A stretch of DNA of 64,000 nucleotides from Cannabis sativa (lineage: Eukaryota; Streptophyta; Magnoliopsida; Rosales; Cannabaceae), in NCBI RefSeq assembly GCF_029168945.1, contig NW_026870037.1, forward strand, positions 434,001-498,000, read 5' to 3'. Below are positions 59,321 through 64,000 of the stretch, piece by piece. Position 1 is the stretch's first letter, and each line of letters opens with the position of its first letter. The translations under genes and the position numbers were made by a program. The notes beneath the pieces are model-generated. The model was not told where the DNA came from, did not search any database, and saw nothing but the letters and a program-made list of their open reading frames with translations.

Positions 59321-59905
59321 CTCACACACATTCTCTACTTGCTTCATAAAATGCAAGTATGTTAACATGATTTATAGTTGCCTCGTTAAAAACCTTGCCA
59401 GAAAAACTCAGTGGGACAAAATCTGAGCTAGGGAAAAAGAGTACAATATATATTTCATATTCATAATTATTTGCAAGTTTCCTCGTTAAAAACCTTGCCA
59501 AGAAAACCCAGTGGGACAAAACTTGAACTAAGGGAAAAAGAGTGCAACATAAATATGTCTCCCCCTCATGCACATATGATCCATAATTCTTTTGGTGATA
59601 ATAAATCTCATAAGATTATTGTTATCACTTTTAAAATATCACCATACATAATCTTTGATCATATATTTTCTATAACTCTTTCAGAGTATTTATGGACTTC
59701 TAAATTATAGATAAGGGGTTCGTGGAACATTAGTCTTTATCCAACTAATTGTATCATTCATGTGTGTACACAACTTTGTTCATACGAAAATTTAAAATTT
59801 CAAGTAGATATGAACATAACACATTAATGATAATATAATTTTTTATTTGTGACAATGATGGTACTCCAAGACCATATATTTATTCCATCTTGTTGTATGA
59901 TCTTA
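59321..59905 (-). other. Copia interior with a duplicated conserved motif
   Basis: Two copies of a motif beginning CCTCGTTAAAAACCTTGCC (59381 and 59481, 100 bp apart) and a diverged third near 54971 are present. In Copia elements this motif normally follows the polyprotein stop. Two copies lying upstream of the RNase H remnant mean that this element is rearranged or internally duplicated. Confidence 0.55.
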
Positions 59906-60207
59906 GGTGGCGTTTGGTTGGAGGTAATGAAATGGAATGGAATGGAAATGAAACAATTTTTATTCCATTCCTTTGTTTGGTTGCATTTTAAAGTATAGGA
60001 ATAGCATTCCAATGGAATGCTCTTTCCACTATTTTGGTGGAATGGCTATTCCATTTTAAAAAGAAAGGAATGACCATTCCAATGTAACAAGAAAAAAAAT
60101 TTAATGATTTTTTTATCAATTTTTTTATGTATTTTGAATTTTATTCCATTCCATTCCCATTCTCATTCCCATTCCTATATTTTCATTCCTCCCAAACAAA
60201 CGCCTCC
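59906..60207. mobile_element. MITE of about 302 bp with GGNGGCGTTTG ends
   Basis: The ends GGTGGCGTTTGGTTGG and CCCAAACAAACGCCTCC are inverted repeats. The inside has repeated ATGGAATGG and CCATTCC words in opposite orientation. It is flanked by TA, so it may be a mariner- or PIF-like derivative; the family is uncertain. It lies within the Copia interior. Confidence 0.65.
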
Positions 60208-60353
60208 TAAATTTCCATATCAAATGATCATATATCTATAATTCTTGATACATATGAAGTACTTCAGGACATCAATACTAATGAACAAACTTTATACATT
60301 AATATTTCTCGAAATACAAAAGAAATAAAATTTTGTTCTTCAATTAATCAAAA

Positions 60354-63300
60354 ACTCTTCAAGAGTCTATCACAACGTATAATTTACGTATTTATACTAC
60401 ATAAACAACCATACATATTTTTCAAACAATAATTTACTTACATGTCTTTATTTCATACAAAGATCTTTGTCATATAGTGTGCGCGACTTAAAATTTATAT
60501 CACTTAAGACATGTATTAAATTCTTCTAGAATTTTTAGATAAGGCTTATTTCAAATTCTCACTATTTTAGGAGCTCCAAATGAATAACTTTTGTTGCAAC
60601 ATTTATGTGACGCTTATAAATCCTCATAAAATATATTCCAGGCTATAATCAAATCATGATTATATTTTCTCAATATTTAAGCCTTACTTCAATCAATCTC
60701 ATGTCTATGCAAACTTTGTACAATAATTCATTATGTACAAATACATATATGCAAATTTCTCATTAGAAATATTTATTTGCACACCCTACAGGTCTTACTT
60801 CACTTTATGTGAGTAAATTTGTCTGGACTGCATCATAATATTTTGGCCAAAAACAAAATGTATGTCGATAATTCTCGACAAATCTAATACCATGATCCTT
60901 GCTATCTCATGTTAGTTTATTGCATATGCACACATTCAATATTTATTGTCGACAAAAATTTCAATAAATGATAATTTCCTCCCATATTGACATAATTTAT
61001 AGAGATCTCTTTAAATTACATATTTTTCAAATATGTTTTTCATTTATAGGTACCTATATAGAATCACTTTAGGGATTCAATTATGATCAAATGTGTTATA
61101 TCTAACTTCTTTTGGGAGTCTCTTCAAGTACCGTTTTTATCACGATTATCATTTTAATCATCAATACTATATAACATTAAGGTATCTTTATGAGTACCTC
61201 TATATTTAACAACTTCAGGATAAATCAAATGAATATTTATTAATAATTTCTATATTGTTCATTTACGCTTCAGGCGTTTTCAACTCATTCTAACTCAACT
61301 TTGAATAATATTGATTTGCAGTTGGTATATATCATTTTGAACTATATTGTTCTTATATACTTTGTGCAATGATTATTTTTCAAAAATTATCATCGATCCC
61401 AACTGCTTCTCTCCCCCTGATCGAGAGAATTTTTTAAAATTGTGATATCTAATAATATTAATATACCTGTAGGGATTTCAATATATCACAATGAATCAAT
61501 ATTTATTTAAACTCATATATAAAATATGACATTGAACTTCAGGTTCAATAAACTTCAGTTTCAAGTTCAATCCTTATGAACTTAATTCATTTCTAAGAAT
61601 GAGTCATACGTGTATAATTAGAAATACATAAATTTACACATTTTGTAAATGCATGATCATATAATCTTATCACATCGATAAGAAACTATGCAATAAAAAT
61701 CTAACAATGGCTCAAGATTGTTAAAGAAATATAATTTATATATTTTTTATGTGCAAATATATGCACATTCTTCTTTTGAGCCTTATAAATTAACAATGAG
61801 AAGAATCTTATGGTTCTTCAACAAAATTTAGTCAAATCCTTTGACAATTTATTGCATATGGTTGATCATGTCAAAATAATTCAATTCATGAACTTCAGGT
61901 TCACTATAATTTGTATTTCAATGAAACTTTCATAAGGTAATGTAAAATCACTACAACATAATCATTACAAGTTTAACTTTTATATACACGAATAATATAA
62001 TTATAGTATTCTCCAAAACATATACACTCTTTAGGAGTCACTATTATGTTTATCAAACTTTATATTTCTTCAGGAATCACTATCAGCAATTCAATGATGT
62101 GTATAATTTAAAAGATACATAACAACTTCATCATGTTATTGTAATGGTCAAATAGATATAACCATAATATATCATTCATTTTTCCTGGTATCTTTTTAAC
62201 AAGTCTTCTAATTTATTAATAGACTATTCATCAGTCTAATTATCATGACTTGATATATTATATATTTAAATGTACAACAAGTACATATAATAAGTTATTT
62301 ATTATCACTTTCATAATTAGATAAAAGTTATACATCTAGGTACATACAAAGACTTCTTCAGGAAGCTTTTCAAATAATAATTTTGTGATTCTTTATCACT
62401 TTGATTATATTGGATCACTAACAAACATTAGTAAATTATATATCCACTTTTGGGAATATGCAAACTGAATTATATAGTAACTATATATTTACATATCCTG
62501 TACCAACAATAGTTTAAAACTATTGATTTTAAGAAATAATACAATATGTATATATTAATTTGCTTCTGGCATTACCAATATATGTGAAATCTGTATTCTT
62601 TTAAATAAAATTTCATGTCTATTCATTCTCTTTAAGTAATGATATTTAAATATTCTAAATGTACAATAAGTTTGTACAATTCACATTCTATTAAATAATC
62701 AAGTATAGTATACTTTTATCTTGATTATAAGTGTGTCCGTACTAGAGGTACGCGACCACTATTATTTAATTCCACACATGATATATAGATTTCATGCACT
62801 TTGATTGTGTGTGGTATCTTTGGTTGTTTCTACTTTTTTCTAGAAATATTTGAGTAGTAAATAATGTCATTGATTATTTAAAATCATTACATTCACTTCG
62901 GGGAATGACGTTGAACAAGTAGAACATTATTATAAATTTCTTAAAAATTTATTACTTGTTCATCCATAAAAATATAAGAAATTATTCAATAATTTCTTTT
63001 ACGATATTTCAAAGAATATATGAATGCAATTTTTGCATAGTCTTCAAGATGTATGCAAAATTTAATATTTAATATATGTCAGATTCAATAATTTTCAACA
63101 TTGCAAGTAATAACAATGTACAATAACATGACTAATACGAGGAATCTTTAAAAGTAATTGACTTCAATTCGTATCATTCTCTGCAGGGAATGATGAACAA
63201 TAAATACATGCCTCATGTATTTAAATAACATTAGTCATGCTCATTGTTATTCTTATACTTTGATGTTTCAATGCAATTTTCTTAACATTCTTTTTGGGTA

Positions 63301-63741
63301 TTCAAAACCCACTATAAAATTGTATCAATAATAATCATTTTTAATGATTTTTTAGTTGTATTCACATAAATACAATTATTTTTTTCTTCGATAAATATAA
63401 ACATTTACTTCAGGAAATGTTTGTCAAAATCTATATCGATATTAGATTATTTTTCATTGTCCTCAAAGAATACAAGAACATATATATAAATCTGTATTCA
63501 TATCTTTCATTATATATCCATCAACTATATAATGAATATTACGTTTGCATAATCTTCAGGATATATGCAAGATTTTATTGAGGACGCATAATCTTTAGGA
63601 TATATGCAATATTTTATCGAGGATGCATAATCTTCAGGATATATGCAATATTTTATCGATGATGCATAATCTTCAGGATATATACAATATTTTATCGATG
63701 ATACATAATCTTCAGGATATATGTATAATTTATACAGATTT
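60354..63741. repeat. Series of short hairpins with CTTCAGG-like loops
   Basis: At least eleven dispersed hairpins plus five tandem ones share a loop near CTTCAGG but have different stems. Examples: 61061 (gaatc/gattc), 61265 (acg/cgt), 61531 (attgaac/gttcaat), 61889 (tgaac/gttca), 62026 (actc/gagt), 62353 (cttc/gaag), 62738 (cgtac/gtacg), 62890 (cattc/gaatg), 63173 (atcattc/gaatgat) and 63399 (aaacattt/aaatgttt). No protein frame is present. The series lies in the non-coding interior of the minus-strand Copia element. Confidence 0.75.
63547..63741 (+). repeat. Five tandem 39 bp units with a CTTCAGG core
   Basis: Units start at 63547, 63586, 63625, 63664 and 63703 and contain GCATAATCTTCAGGATATAT with few changes. 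Each unit has a gcata/tatgc stem, though not all keep full pairing. They look like an expansion of one of the dispersed hairpins. Confidence 0.92.
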
Positions 63742-64000
63742 TCTCTATCATATCATTGACACACATATATTGTAAATATTATAAATGATAAGAACATAAT
63801 ATATATATGAAATCAATAATAAAGATATAAAAGCATATACATACATATATAATATAAAGATAAAAATAAAATAAAAAAAAAAGATTCTTGAAATTGTTTC
63901 AGTCAGATGAGTATATATATAAATATATATTTAGTGTATCGTGACTTTGAAACAATTCAAGAACTTTAACAAAATACTTACATTGGGTCTTAGGCAGAGA
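63742..64000. other. AT-rich Copia interior to the window edge
   Basis: No gene recognised. Near the edge, GAAACAATTCAAGAA (about 63948) is the reverse complement of a similar word near 63890, giving a short inverted pair. Confidence 0.4.

Noticed and set aside
63547..63741. CRISPR-like array
   Set aside because: The repeats are directly adjacent 39 bp units without unique spacers, in a plant retroelement.

Overview
This window is nuclear DNA from a flowering plant, most likely a eudicot. The evidence is the very AT-rich intergenic sequence, GT-AG spliced genes with short introns, a plastid isoprenoid gene, a plant-type C2H2 repressor, plant-specific LINEs with an RNase H tail, Helitrons, and Cassandra-type TRIM elements carrying a 5S rRNA domain. 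The species cannot be named from the sequence alone.

Only three ordinary host genes are supported. (1) An intronless three-finger C2H2 zinc-finger repressor of ZAT type, 3222-4379 (+). (2) ispE/CMK, the plastid MEP-pathway kinase, with 11 coding exons, 34819-38601 (+). (3) A 663-residue UBA-domain protein, 39224-41215 (-), with a 5'UTR intron of about 2 kb. Genes 2 and 3 converge and form the only gene island, about 34.6-43.4 kb. Everything else is mobile DNA or unassigned AT-rich sequence.

Layout. 0-3 kb: MITE remnants and a hAT-like element. 3-5.9 kb: the zinc-finger gene and its flank. 5.9-18.3 kb: two related Helitrons around a full-length, open, TSD-flanked LINE; the second Helitron carries pieces of at least three host genes. 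18.3-28.4 kb: LTR-retrotransposon remnants, with a solo LTR inserted in reverse orientation into an LTR of its own family, plus a broken Copia gag. 28.4-34.6 kb: an orphan promoter-like block and a hAT element holding a MULE-type MITE. 43.4-52.3 kb: a gypsy-like remnant split by a three-LTR Cassandra tandem, itself split by two solo LTRs. 52.3-54.5 kb: a large inverted repeat. 54.7-64 kb: a Copia element on the minus strand, split by a 3.95 kb composite insertion, and containing an unusual series of small hairpins that share a CTTCAGG-like loop but have different stems.

Many insertions can be ordered because target-site duplications are still intact. The least explained signals are the CTTCAGG hairpin series (60.3-63.75 kb), the composite insertion with mismatched termini but matching TSDs (55136-59089), and a 26-base perfect reverse complement of the zinc-finger coding sequence lying downstream of that gene.
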